Source: Nonomuraea glycinis (GTDB lineage Bacteria; Actinomycetota; Actinomycetes; Streptosporangiales; Streptosporangiaceae). Taken from it: a stretch of 61,534 nucleotides of DNA. A program made the position numbers and the translations under genes. Where the stretch lies: assembly GCF_014646515.1 (NCBI RefSeq), contig NZ_BMNK01000029.1:1-61534 (forward strand). Direction: 5' to 3'. Positions 1-8,554 of the stretch are shown here, in pieces. Below the pieces are notes generated by a model that made no database searches, was not told where the DNA came from, and saw nothing but the letters and a program-made list of their open reading frames with translations. The first letter of the stretch is position 1, and each line of letters starts with the position of its first letter.

Positions 1-51
1 TCCCAAGCAGCCGCATAGGCTACGCCCATAAGACGGCTGTCCGGAATCACC

Positions 52-470
52 GTGGCACCTCACCTCGACAGACACCGCTTCACCTGCTTCGTCACCGGCA
101 CCCCCGGCGGCCAGCTCGCCGACCTGGAACTACGCCACCGCCGCCGCGCCCGCGCCGAAGACCGCATCCGCGCCGCCAAGGACACCGGCCTGCGCAACCT
201 CCCCTTGCACGACTTCACCCAGAACCAGATCTGGCTCGAGATCGTCGCCCTGGCCTGCGAACTACTCGCCTGGATGCAACTACTCGCCCTGCACGGCACC
301 GACGCCCGCCGCTACGAGCCCAAACGACTACGCCTGCGCCTGCTCGCCGTCGCGGCCGACTGGTGCGCGGAGGGCGCAAGATCCGCATGCGGATCCCCAC
401 ACACTGGCCCTGGGCCAAGCAGATCATCACCGCCCTGACCCGCCTGCACGCTCTGCCAGCGCCCATCTGA
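52..470 (+). pseudogene. IS1380-family transposase, C-terminal remnant
   Basis: From about 64 the frame reads HRFTCFVTGTPGGQLADLEL, then RAEDRIRAAKDTGLRNLPLH and WLEIVALACELLAWMQLLAL, the typical C-terminal half of IS1380-family DDE transposases. Near 351-355 the frame shifts: the original frame runs into unrelated residues and stops at 438, while the +2 frame continues as GRLVRGGRKIRMRIP and THWPWAKQIITALTRLHALPAPI to a stop at 468-470, which is the expected family C-terminus. The catalytic N-terminal half is absent upstream (an in-frame stop lies at 16-18). The element is therefore 5'-truncated and frameshifted. A sequence like the usual IS1380 end (GAAAGATCGAGGCTAGG, about 618-634) may mark its right end. 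Confidence 0.8.
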
Positions 471-629
471 CCCACACACCCACCCGTCCCACGACCAGGA
501 AGGACACCTGCGGGCCCGTGGAACCCCGCCCACCCGGCGCGACAGCCGGCCATCAACGCTGAGCACAGTGGAAAATCAATCTCAGCCGAAACCATCAGCC
601 GACCACATCAAGCTCGAGAAAGATCGAGG

Positions 630-1739
630 CTAGGCGTTTCTGCCGTACTTCATATAGTAGCCAAGGCGGTAGAGAAGCCTTGATTTGATTTGATCCTCAA
701 TGCTTAATGGCAGGCCATTCAGGCGGTCCGGTGTCAATTGTGCAGCTTCTCCGAGGTCGGTATTCAGGGCATGTTGCACTATGTCGAGAAATATCGCCCT
801 GGCCGCCTTGGCTCGATAAACTGGGTCTTTTGTGTGCTCCAGGTATTCGGAGTAGCCATCGGCAGGATCCGGCCAGGTTTGCGCTATGGCCTCAAGTTCT
901 TGACGGAGTTCGTCCCTGGGCCTCTGGAGTTCAGTTCGCACTCGCTCCGTGGTGGCGTTGCGGGCGTGCTGTGTGATGAGGCTTATGGCCTCGTGCTCGT
1001 AGGGGTGAGCAGGTTGCACATACGTGAGCGCGATCTCCACGGCGAACGCGATGATTTCGTGCTTGCGCTCTCCGGTCGGAGTGGAAGCGAGGTCTCTGAG
1101 TCGTGTGTCTCCCTGGAGAGAAGGAATCATCCACTCTTCAACCTGGAAGTCCTCAGGTTCTGGCACGACCAGGGGGCCGGATCCGATGACGACGCACAGA
1201 TGTTGTCGCGTCATCCAGTCTTGGTCGAGGCGAATCCCCGAGAGCTCCTCACCCAGGGCGAGCGCCGTTGACTGCCAGTGCTCATGCCATTGGTCCGGCG
1301 TCACGGGTAAGGATTCGAGCCATGCTCGTCCCGATGAAGGGCTCACCGTGTCAAGATCGGCTGGATCGAACCAGGCGACCAGTTGTCCGGATTCGGCGTA
1401 CTTGACGGAGGCGGCCCTGTTGATGGTCCACTGCAGCCCCAGCGCCGCTCCACTCCCGGACAGGCGCACGACCTTCTCGTGGCCGTACCCGCAGAACTCC
1501 TCCAGGAGCACGGTCCATTCGCCGTGCCGAGCCGCCAGGAGCACGGCTTGGTCCGGGCCGTCTATCAGGTCCGAGGCAAGTCCGCTCACTTCGTCGAATG
1601 TCGCAGGATGCACCCAGGCGGGATCGCCGCCAAGCTCGCGCACCACCTCGTCGAACTGCCTGCCCTTGATCCAGGTGATCGACATTCCGTCCGGCAGCCA
1701 ACCGGAGGCGCCGGCATAAACGCTGATGAGGCCCGACAT
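630..1739 (-). CDS. Hypothetical cytosolic protein, possibly DUF6461-like
   Basis: A 369-aa soluble protein with no signal peptide or membrane segment. The N-terminal motif DGMSITWIKGRQFDEVVREL resembles actinobacterial DUF6461 proteins, but I am not certain of the family. The C-terminal half is helical and charged (about residues 220-369), ending in a tyrosine-rich tail. A weak Shine-Dalgarno (GAAGGA) lies 12 bases before the ATG. Its stop codon falls inside the probable right end of the neighbouring IS1380 remnant, so the true C-terminus may have been changed by that insertion. It lies downstream of the LamG/NucA-NucB gene on the same strand, separated by a strong hairpin. Function unknown. 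Confidence 0.6.
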   Translation of the reverse strand: MSGLISVYAGASGWLPDGMSITWIKGRQFDEVVRELGGDPAWVHPATFDEVSGLASDLIDGPDQAVLLAARHGEWTVLLEEFCGYGHEKVVRLSGSGAALGLQWTINRAASVKYAESGQLVAWFDPADLDTVSPSSGRAWLESLPVTPDQWHEHWQSTALALGEELSGIRLDQDWMTRQHLCVVIGSGPLVVPEPEDFQVEEWMIPSLQGDTRLRDLASTPTGERKHEIIAFAVEIALTYVQPAHPYEHEAISLITQHARNATTERVRTELQRPRDELRQELEAIAQTWPDPADGYSEYLEHTKDPVYRAKAARAIFLDIVQHALNTDLGEAAQLTPDRLNGLPLSIEDQIKSRLLYRLGYYMKYGRNA

Positions 1740-1765
1740 GATGATCTTGAGTCCTTCAAAGTGAG

Positions 1766-1795
1766 GGGGTGGGTAGGAAGGACCCTACCCACCCC
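1766..1795 (-). terminator. Hairpin terminator after the LamG/NucA-NucB gene
   Basis: A perfect 12-bp inverted repeat (GGGGTGGGTAGG / CCTACCCACCCC) with a 6-base loop lies 11 bases past the stop codon of the large minus-strand gene, and before the start of the next minus-strand gene. There is no T-tract, as is common for actinobacterial terminators. Confidence 0.65.
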
Positions 1796-1805
1796 GGTCT
1801 TTCGA

Positions 1806-4800
1806 CTATTCGAGCTCGTCCTCGACGCACACGATCGACTCTTCGTCGGGAAGAGGATCGCGTACGACAGTGCCGAGGGCGCCGCTTACCGGGGTCGCTT
1901 GCCCGGGCATGATCACATCAACCCAGTACGATGTGTTGTGCCGGATCCTGTGCCGGAGGTAGAACCACTTCGTCCTTGATCCGGACGCACAGTTGTCCTT
2001 GAGCTTGATGATCTGCACGGAGAAGTCGTATGTCGTGTTCGCGGCTCCTTCTAAGGTGCTGGCGAAGGGAAATTCGTCGCAACTGTCCGGCTTTTTGTAG
2101 TTGGGCTTGTATTTTCTGCAGGCGGGAACCGCATGTTTGTTGCGGTTGTCGTCTATCACGGACTCCGTGGTAGTCCGGTGAAGGCACCCGGTCGTTCTCG
2201 TCGTGCAGCCCTTATCTCCCCAGTCGATGGCTCCAGGTATCTTCTTCGGCGCGTTGCTCGGGGGGTAAGTGGCATTAGGGGAATACATCGCCAATGCCCA
2301 GTGATAGGCGCTCTCGGCCACCTTGGCGTCATTCGAGTCGAGGACGAACACTGGGCGGACGGAATTGGATATGCACCCTCCTGTGTAGATCTTTATGGCG
2401 GCTGAGCTATCACATGTGAACGTGACCGCATGATTCTTGCTCTTGAACTCGGGGTGCGCCCACTGTATCTGGTCCCCGCCCTCCGGGTTGTTCTGATAAA
2501 TGACGTGCGGGTCGACCGTGCACGTGCCCTCCCTGTCCGGATGTGAACTCTGCTGGCTGGCCAGGACGATCTCCCGGTCATCGGAAAAGCGCCGCCAGTC
2601 CGCCACGGTGTCGGAGATGCCGTTCAAGGCGGACTTCTTCTGCCCGTCCCTGGCTTTATAGATGCTGGTGCATCCGGGAAAGCCGGCTTCCCCGAGCTTG
2701 ATCGAGAACTTTCGGCTGTTCGACCAGTTCGCATCGAAGACATGCCAAGCATCAACACGAATCCACGCGCTGATCTCCCGACTGTCACTGACCAGGCTGG
2801 TCGCAAGCTTCTCTCTGGGTGAGAAGCTGTTCTTTGTTCCAACGTAGGTGTGGAACACGATCGTGAGCCGGGCCATCCACATGACCCCGGAGTCATCGTC
2901 CAGAAGCGGGACCGGTAACCGATCTACCTCGTCGTCCTCGTTTCGCTCGCCGATCCACATGGCGAAGCATGTGTTGAAGGAGTTCTTGTGGCGGAAGGTC
3001 CGCGCGGGCAGGCCGCTTTGCACCTCCCATCGTTGCCGTGTGCCTTTGAGGAGGTTCTGACATTCGTCGTGGTCCATACGCTCGTACGGGAACGTGCTCG
3101 CGGCAAGCGCCGACTTCGGCTGTTCGGTCACGCCGGACGATGATGTCCCCGGGTTCCGAGTTGCCTTCTCGGGCTTTGGATCCTTGACGGTGAGGCCGGC
3201 CCAACTCGTCCATGGGCCGGTAACGCCGTCGGCGACGGACCGGGCCCGCCATCTCACTTCTTGCCCCTGCTTCAGCAGGCCTTCCGGGAGAGTCACCGTC
3301 GCCTTGGACGAGTCAGCCTTGACGCCGGCTTTCCCTGTCCAGATCTGTGTCTTGGCTCGCTCCTGCTGCTTGGCGGGTCTGTGGGACAGCGCGATTTCGA
3401 CGGTGCCGCCGGTGGTGGAGTCGCCGGTGAGCCATGCCGTCAGGACGGGGGTTGTGCCGGCCGGCGCGTCGGCGCTGACCGTCAGCTTGTCGATCGCGGG
3501 TGTGGTCGCGGCGTTGAGCCGCGCCGTCGGCGCCGCCGCTGCGGGCGCGGCCCCGATCGGGGTGTTCATGTCGGCCTGGATCTGGGCTGCGGTCTGGACG
3601 ATGTTGTAGATGCGTACCTCGTCGATCAGGCCCTCGAAGTACTCGCGCCAGGTGGCGTGGCCGCCGATGCGCAGGTCGCCGCCGTCGTCGATGAGTTCGC
3701 CGGTGAGCGGCTCCTGGTCGACCTCGGTGCCGTTGACGTACAGGGTTGCGTTGCTGCCGTCGTAGGTGAGCGCTAGATGGCTCCACTGATTGGACGGCAG
3801 CGAATCCCAGTATGCGGGCCCGCCCTCATCGTCGGCAGTCTCCAACCAACCCGCTGGGCCTTCCCCGATGGAGGAGTACAGGCCGTAGAATCCGTCTCTG
3901 TCGTTCTCTTTCATGAGCACGGGGTGCCAGAGAGCGTCTGTCGTTGAGGGCCGTACCCACGCTGAGAGTGTCAGTGCGGTGGTCAAGCGCAGTGAGGGGG
4001 CGTGTGGGACGGTGACCCAGCTGGAGTCACCGTTAAATGTCAGGGCTTTGCCGTGCTTGCCAGCCGTCGTCCAGGTGGTGTCGGTGGCCGCTCCGGTGTT
4101 GTTCTGTCCGGAGGAGTCTCCGACGATGGTGCCCGTGCCCTCTTCCATGCCGTAGGCGGCCACCAGCCCCGGCACTGGATTCGGTGTGGGGTCCGGTGTG
4201 GGGGTCGGGGTGGGCGTGGGGTCGGGTCCCGGGATGGTGGAGCCGACGGGGGTGTTCATGTCGGCCTGGATCTGCTGTGCGGTCAGAGCGCGGTTGTAGA
4301 TGCGCACCTCGTCGATCAGGCCCTCGAAGTACTCACCCCAGACGCCGTTGCCGCCGATCCGCAGCGGGCTGCCGTCGTCGTAGAGGCTGTCGCTCATGGC
4401 CGTCTCGTCGACCTGCTGGCCGTTGATGAGCAGCCGCAGGGCGGCGCCGTCATAGGTGAGCGCCAGGTGGCTCCACGTGCCCACCGGCAACGGCGTCAGG
4501 CCATCGACGGTTGACGAGTCCGCCGGATCGGGTTGCACCCAGCCGGACGGGACCGCGCCTCCGTTGGCCGCATACAGGCTGTAGGAAGCCCCTTCGACCG
4601 CCAGCTCCTTGGTGACCAAGCTACGCCAGTCAGCCACCGTGGCCGGGTTGACCCAGGCCGAGACCGTCATCCCCGTCGTCAGGCGCAACGACGCGGCATC
4701 CTCGACAGTGACCCAGCTGGAAGAACCGTTGAACGACAGCGCCTTACCATACTTGCCGTCCACCCAACTGGCGCTTCTGCCTGCGCCGGTGTTGTTCTGC

Positions 4801-5240
4801 CCCGAAGAGTCGGCCACGCTGGTGCCCGCGCCCTCGTCCATGCCGTACGCAGCCACCAGCCCTGGCACGGGATCAGGATCGGGGACGGTGGTGGTGGTCG
4901 TGAAACGCCAGGAGTACGGCGCGGTCATGACGTTTCCCGCAGCATCCCTGGCGTCGCTGACATCAGCAGCGAATTCACCCACCGGCAGCTGAGAACCGGG
5001 CCGGAAGACGAGCACTGTGTCGGAGGCGTCCATGGTCGCGGTTCCGGTGATGGCCTGGCCAGCCGCGTCTCTAAGACTGACCTGCGCATTCGTCACGGGC
5101 TCCGAGAAGGACACGCGCACCTCGGTACGACCGTCCACCTCGACTTCAGCGGGAGCGGGGAGCGTACCCAGCACGGATGGTGGTGTCGTGTCCGGATCAC
5201 CCGGATCCGGCGTGGTCTCCGGCGCTGGAGTGGCGTCCAT
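1806..5240 (-). CDS. LamG-LamG protein with C-terminal NucA/NucB-like DNase domain
   Basis: A 1144-aa multidomain protein. Residues about 20-117 are an SbsA/Big_5-type Ig-like domain. About 127-335 and 357-567 are two LamG (concanavalin-like) domains joined by a PTPTPTPDP linker. About 575-690 look fibronectin-like. The last ~110 residues contain SCDEFPFASTLEGAA and a Cys-rich surround, matching the DNase_NucA_NucB family of secreted nucleases. Such proteins are normally exported, but the only ATG (5238-5240) gives no signal peptide. In frame upstream there are only 17 codons (SIKRRASFPLLKWLTE...) before a TAA, right next to an IS982 remnant. The 5' end was probably lost by insertion, so this may be a truncated gene. 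The two LamG segments share DNA at a 690-bp offset. Confidence 0.75.
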   Translation of the reverse strand: MDATPAPETTPDPGDPDTTPPSVLGTLPAPAEVEVDGRTEVRVSFSEPVTNAQVSLRDAAGQAITGTATMDASDTVLVFRPGSQLPVGEFAADVSDARDAAGNVMTAPYSWRFTTTTTVPDPDPVPGLVAAYGMDEGAGTSVADSSGQNNTGAGRSASWVDGKYGKALSFNGSSSWVTVEDAASLRLTTGMTVSAWVNPATVADWRSLVTKELAVEGASYSLYAANGGAVPSGWVQPDPADSSTVDGLTPLPVGTWSHLALTYDGAALRLLINGQQVDETAMSDSLYDDGSPLRIGGNGVWGEYFEGLIDEVRIYNRALTAQQIQADMNTPVGSTIPGPDPTPTPTPTPDPTPNPVPGLVAAYGMEEGTGTIVGDSSGQNNTGAATDTTWTTAGKHGKALTFNGDSSWVTVPHAPSLRLTTALTLSAWVRPSTTDALWHPVLMKENDRDGFYGLYSSIGEGPAGWLETADDEGGPAYWDSLPSNQWSHLALTYDGSNATLYVNGTEVDQEPLTGELIDDGGDLRIGGHATWREYFEGLIDEVRIYNIVQTAAQIQADMNTPIGAAPAAAAPTARLNAATTPAIDKLTVSADAPAGTTPVLTAWLTGDSTTGGTVEIALSHRPAKQQERAKTQIWTGKAGVKADSSKATVTLPEGLLKQGQEVRWRARSVADGVTGPWTSWAGLTVKDPKPEKATRNPGTSSSGVTEQPKSALAASTFPYERMDHDECQNLLKGTRQRWEVQSGLPARTFRHKNSFNTCFAMWIGERNEDDEVDRLPVPLLDDDSGVMWMARLTIVFHTYVGTKNSFSPREKLATSLVSDSREISAWIRVDAWHVFDANWSNSRKFSIKLGEAGFPGCTSIYKARDGQKKSALNGISDTVADWRRFSDDREIVLASQQSSHPDREGTCTVDPHVIYQNNPEGGDQIQWAHPEFKSKNHAVTFTCDSSAAIKIYTGGCISNSVRPVFVLDSNDAKVAESAYHWALAMYSPNATYPPSNAPKKIPGAIDWGDKGCTTRTTGCLHRTTTESVIDDNRNKHAVPACRKYKPNYKKPDSCDEFPFASTLEGAANTTYDFSVQIIKLKDNCASGSRTKWFYLRHRIRHNTSYWVDVIMPGQATPVSGALGTVVRDPLPDEESIVCVEDELE
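3561..4337 (-). repeat. Internal LamG repeat, 690-bp offset
   Basis: The stretch GGTGTTCATGTCGGCCTGGA (3561 and 4251) and the block around TCGATCAGGCCCTCGAAGTA (about 3621 and 4311) recur at an exact 690-base offset, showing a recent duplication of a LamG module inside the gene. Confidence 0.7.
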
Positions 5241-5312
5241 CTCGGTCAGCCATTTCAGTAACGGGAAAGACGCCCTCCGCTTGATTGATTAGTCCAATGG
5301 ATCTGGCTACGG

Positions 5313-5725
5313 TTAGTGATCGTAAGCAGTGAGCGATCGCTTGATTGGCTGGCCGGTCTTCTTGTCGTGCCAAATGGCAGTGGTTAGCGCAGGCACGCGA
5401 ATGATGACGTCAGCTTGAGTGCGACCGCCGTGGTGTACCAGGTCAAGCTGGCTTTTGAAGGTTTGATTCATCGATTCGACAGTCCGGTGCAGCGTTTTGA
5501 ATAGACGTGCTCCGGTCCGTTCGGGCTCGCCCTTGCGGACCGGGCGCAGCAGGTTCAGCTGACGTACGGTTACGCCTTGCTCGAACTCGCGACCGTTGAA
5601 GTTCTCGTCCCCGATGATCGTCTGGTCCGGATGGTCGGCGCGCACGCCGAAGGCGGGCTGCTCGCCAAGGCGGCCTCCAAGGTCCGCAGTGTCACCAGGT
5701 GGGGACGCTGTACCCGTTCAGCCAA
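5313..5725 (-). pseudogene. IS982-family transposase, 3' remnant
   Basis: The minus strand encodes GDENFNGREFEQGV, LLRPVRKGEPER, then LFKTLHRTVESMNQTFKSQL and a C-terminus TAIWHDKKTGQPIKRSLTAY-DH, typical of actinobacterial IS982 transposases. The frame can be followed back through EQPAFGVRADHPDQTI to about 5725 but no complete N-terminal catalytic region is present, and other frames upstream contain stops and unrelated residues. The element is truncated and not functional. It ends 73 bases before the start codon of the LamG/NucA-NucB gene and probably removed that gene's signal peptide and promoter. Confidence 0.75.
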
Positions 5726-6030
5726 GCAAAGCCGGGTGACCAGGCATATTCCCGGCGTATTCCACGGTGCTACCGGCGCGTGCAAGGATCGCTCAGCGGG
5801 GCCTGGCTACCTGGAGGGCGTTTGTCTGGGTGGTGAAGTCTCGGCTGTTCAGCGGAGTGCGGGCTGGAGGCTGAGGGTCTCTTTGGAGTGGGGATGCCGA
5901 GCTTGGCGAGCAGGTCTCGTTGAGGGCTTGGTGGGGCCGGTGACCTGTTGAATCGCGTCCAGATCCCGGCTGTCGCGCCGACGTGGCGCTGCGTCATCCA
6001 CAGGCCGCGAGAAACATCCCACTTTCTGAA
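5726..6030. other. Gene-poor stretch between IS982 remnant and secreted-protein genes
   Basis: No intact gene seen. In one minus-strand frame (about 5770-6030) the residues RHVGATAGIWTRFNRSPAP and PQRDLLAKLGI vaguely resemble a helicase-associated repeat, but there is no start, no family-length ORF and no Shine-Dalgarno. Most likely decayed sequence. Confidence 0.3.
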
Positions 6031-6454
6031 GCACGTTTTGCGTACGGGAGGCGTGGCCAGGGTTGGCCGGGTCTCCATGAAAGGATCATCATGTTTCGTA
6101 TTGTTCGGCGTTCTGCCCTGGTGAGCGCGCTCGCGATGGGCGTCGCCCTGGCCGCCATCGGGTTCACGCCCGCCTCGGCCGCGGCGACGCCGCCGTATGC
6201 GCTCGTCAAGCTGGTCTTCAGGTGTACGCACGTGGGCCCGGTGTCGGTCACCGTCCAGGGTCCGGGCGTCGCGGCCAGCGCTCGCCGCAACACGGGCACG
6301 AGCTACTTCCGGGGCCGGCCCGGCGTCTACAAGATCAAGCGCCTTGCGAACGGCCGGATCGCACCGAGGAGCAGGTCCATCGCGATCAAGAAGTTCTCGA
6401 CTCGCACCATCAACGTCTGCTCCCTGAAGTGGTGATCGCGGGTCCGGGAGAATC
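6031..6454 (+). repeat. Tandem duplication, copy 1
   Basis: This segment, including the upstream AAAGGATCAT leader, the coding sequence and the GTGATCGCGGGTCCGGGAGA 3' flank, recurs 521 bases downstream (6552-6975) with point differences only. The duplication includes regulatory flanks as well as the gene. Confidence 0.8.
6091..6435 (+). CDS. Small basic secreted protein, paralogue A
   Basis: A 114-aa protein. I chose the ATG at 6091 (after AAAGGATC) rather than the longer open frame from 5983, because the paralogue shares this start and it gives a clean Sec signal peptide: MFRIVRRSALVSALAMG, hydrophobic core, and an ASAAA cleavage region near residue 30. The mature ~84 residues are strongly basic (lysine and arginine), contain two conserved cysteines (VFRCTHVGP and INVCSLKW) that could form a disulfide, and a conserved SYFRGRPGVYKIKRLANGRI core. 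The size and charge would suit a secreted antimicrobial, inhibitor or wall-binding peptide, but no family was recognised and the role is unknown. Confidence 0.75.
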   Translation: MFRIVRRSALVSALAMGVALAAIGFTPASAAATPPYALVKLVFRCTHVGPVSVTVQGPGVAASARRNTGTSYFRGRPGVYKIKRLANGRIAPRSRSIAIKKFSTRTINVCSLKW

Positions 6455-6551
6455 CGGGCCTGCATGATTCCGGGGCCGCCTCCTTGGTCTTTGTCGCCCA
6501 GGACGCCATACCTGCATGCGACGGCCGCGAACCTGAGAAAAACACCTCAAT

Positions 6552-6975
6552 GCACGCTTTGCGTACAAGGGCCGAAGCTAGGGCGGCCCGGTTCGCCATG
6601 AAAGGATCATTGTGTTTCGTATTGATCGGCGTTCTGTCCTTGCGGGTGCGCTCGCGACGGGCCTCGTCATGACCGCCCTTGGGTCCGCACCCGCCGCGGC
6701 TGCGGCTGCACCGTCGTACGCACGGGTCAAGTTGGTCTTCAGTTGTAAGCGTGTGGGTCCGGTGACGGTCACCGTCCAGGGTCCGGGTGTCGCGGCCAGC
6801 GCCCGCGACGACATCGGCACGTACTACTTCCGGGGTCGGCCCGGCGTCTACAAGATCAAGCGTCTCTCGAACGGCCGGATCGCCTCGAAGAGCAAGTCCA
6901 TCAAGATTAAGAAATCCGCGACCCGCACCATCAAGGTCTGCTCCAAGAAGTGGTGATCGCGGGTCCGGGAGAGTC
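6552..6975 (+). repeat. Tandem duplication, copy 2
   Basis: Second copy of the 521-base offset duplication described at 6031-6454; it carries the second secreted-protein gene. Confidence 0.8.
6612..6956 (+). CDS. Small basic secreted protein, paralogue B
   Basis: A 114-aa paralogue of the protein at 6091-6435 with the same length, a signal peptide (MFRIDRRSVLAGALATG, then APAAAAAA), the two cysteines (VFSCKRVGP, IKVCSKKW) and the YYFRGRPGVYKIKRLSNGRI core. Start is GTG instead of ATG, with the same AAAGGATCATT leader. The mature protein is richer in lysine than paralogue A. Both copies are intact, so the duplication seems to be under selection. A hairpin terminator follows at 7066-7097. Function unknown. 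Confidence 0.75.
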   Translation: MFRIDRRSVLAGALATGLVMTALGSAPAAAAAAPSYARVKLVFSCKRVGPVTVTVQGPGVAASARDDIGTYYFRGRPGVYKIKRLSNGRIASKSKSIKIKKSATRTIKVCSKKW

Positions 6976-7065
6976 CGTTCCTACGTGATCCCCGGGCTGC
7001 CCTTCGCCGGTCGTGGTCGCATCCGCTGGTGAGCTCCGAGAGCTCCCGCCCAGGTCGCCATGGTG

Positions 7066-7097
7066 ATGCCCCGCTCTCGTACCCGAGGGCGGGGCAT
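7066..7097 (+). terminator. Hairpin terminator
   Basis: ATGCCCCGC and GCGGGGCAT form a perfect 9-bp stem, extended inward by CTCG/CGAG, 110 bases after the second secreted-protein gene and before the efflux cassette promoter. Confidence 0.6.
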
Positions 7098-7138
7098 AGG
7101 TGTCTTGGAGGCTGGAGATCCGCGCCGGTTAGTGAACG

Positions 7139-7167
7139 TTGCGTTTCTTAAGGGTGGCGTCTACTCT
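7139..7167 (+). promoter_or_regulatory. Promoter of the efflux/phosphotransferase cassette
   Basis: TTGCGT (7139-7144) and TACTCT (7162-7167) with a 17-base spacer form a sigma70-type promoter. The predicted start falls inside the palindromic operator that follows. Confidence 0.5.
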
Positions 7168-7169
7168 GG

Positions 7170-7192
7170 TTAGAGAACGACTCGTTCTCTAA
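7170..7192 (+). promoter_or_regulatory. 23-bp perfect palindromic operator (TetR-type)
   Basis: TTAGAGAACGA-C-TCGTTCTCTAA is a perfect inverted repeat of 11-bp arms around one base. It covers the predicted transcription start and touches the AAGGAG Shine-Dalgarno (7191-7196). The TetR encoded by the third gene of the operon (10901-11509) is the likely ligand-released repressor. Confidence 0.7.
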
Positions 7193-7204
7193 GGAGTGGT
7201 CGCC

Positions 7205-8554
7205 GTGGGGCTTGTGCTGTCAGGGTTGGTGCTCGCCATGCTGCTGGGCGCCCTCGATCAGACGATCATGACTCCCGCCCTCCCCGCCGTGGCGGGCAGT
7301 CTCGGCGGGCTCGACCAGATGCCCGCCGTCATCACCGCCTACCTGGTCGCCGCGACCGTCGTCATGCCCCTGTACGGCAAACTCGGCGACCGGTTCGGCC
7401 GAAAGCCGCTCATGCAGGTGGCGATCGTGGTGTTCGTCGTCGGCGCGGTGCTCTGCTCGGTGGCCACCTCGATGACGCAGTTCATCGCCTTCCGGGCGAT
7501 CCAGGGCGTCGGCGGGGGCGGGTTGATGATCGGGGCGCAGGCCATCATCGGGGAGATCGTCAGCCCCCGCGAGCGTGGCCGCTACCTGGGGCTGATCGGG
7601 GCGGCGTACGTGGTGGCCGCGGTGGGCGGGCCGCTGGTCGGTGGGTTCTTCATCGACAGCGTGGGCTGGCGGTGGATCTTCGCCATCTATCCGCCGCTCG
7701 GGCTGCTGGCGTTCGCCGTGCTGACCGCCACACTCAAGCTGCCCAAGCCGGTCTCCCGGGCGCCGATCGACGTCGCGGGGGCGGTCACGCTGGCCGTCGC
7801 CGTGGTGGGGGTGGTCATGCTGGGGCAGACCCGCGAGCCGGTGTTCCTGGCCGTGGCGCTGGTGGGGGTGGCGGCGTGGCTGGTGAGCGCGCGGCTGGCG
7901 ACCGATCCGATCCTGCCGCTGCGGCTGTTCAGGGACCGGGCGTTCGCCGTACCGGTGCTGATCAGTCTGCTCATCGGGTTCGCGCTGTTCGGGACCATCT
8001 CCTACATCCCCGCCTACCTGCAGATCGCGCTCGGCTCGTCGGCCACCCAGGCGGGGCTGCTGGTGACCGCGCTGATGGGCGGCGTGCTGACCACCACGAT
8101 CGTCTCCGGCCGGCTGATCAGCCGGACCGGCCGCTACCGGGGTTACCCGGTGGCCGGGACGGCGCTGGCGGGGGTGGGGTTGGCGCTGCTGCCGGCAGCG
8201 GCCGGCCAGGCGGCCACGCTCGCCGGGGTACTGCTGCTCGTCGGGCTCGGGGTCGGGCTGGTCATGCAGGTCATGGTCCTGGCCGCGCAGAACTCCGTGG
8301 AATATGCCGATCTGGGCACTGCCACCTCGTCGGTGACGTTCCTGCGCCAGATCGGCGCGTCCGCCGGGGTGGCCCTGGTGGGGGCCCTCATCACCTGGAG
8401 AACCACCGGAAGTCAGCTGCCCGCCGCCTTCGCCGAGGCCGCGCTGCCCGTGTTCGCGGCGATGGCGCCGCTGCTCGGGGTGGCTTTCCTGCTCGCGCTG
8501 GCGCTGCCGGCGCGTCCCCTTCGCACCACCGCGTATGCCGAGGAGAAATCATGA
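7205..8554 (+). CDS. DHA2-family MFS drug efflux transporter
   Basis: A 449-aa integral membrane protein of the EmrB/QacA (DHA2) type, expected to have 14 helices and to export drugs by proton antiport. It shows the TM1 motif LGALDQTIMTPALP, motif A GKLGDRFGRKPL after TM2, and a RAIQGVGGGGLM segment (motif B). I chose the GTG at 7205 because AAGGAG lies 8 bases before it; the earlier in-frame GTG at 7196 overlaps that Shine-Dalgarno. Its stop overlaps the ATG of the next gene (ATGA), so the pump and the phosphotransferase-like enzyme are co-translated. Controlled by the palindrome at 7170-7192. Confidence 0.9.
   Translation: MGLVLSGLVLAMLLGALDQTIMTPALPAVAGSLGGLDQMPAVITAYLVAATVVMPLYGKLGDRFGRKPLMQVAIVVFVVGAVLCSVATSMTQFIAFRAIQGVGGGGLMIGAQAIIGEIVSPRERGRYLGLIGAAYVVAAVGGPLVGGFFIDSVGWRWIFAIYPPLGLLAFAVLTATLKLPKPVSRAPIDVAGAVTLAVAVVGVVMLGQTREPVFLAVALVGVAAWLVSARLATDPILPLRLFRDRAFAVPVLISLLIGFALFGTISYIPAYLQIALGSSATQAGLLVTALMGGVLTTTIVSGRLISRTGRYRGYPVAGTALAGVGLALLPAAAGQAATLAGVLLLVGLGVGLVMQVMVLAAQNSVEYADLGTATSSVTFLRQIGASAGVALVGALITWRTTGSQLPAAFAEAALPVFAAMAPLLGVAFLLALALPARPLRTTAYAEEKS

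Noticed and set aside
5983..6090. Longer start for secreted paralogue A
   Set aside because: The paralogue shares only the start at 6091/6612, and the longer form would bury the signal peptide.
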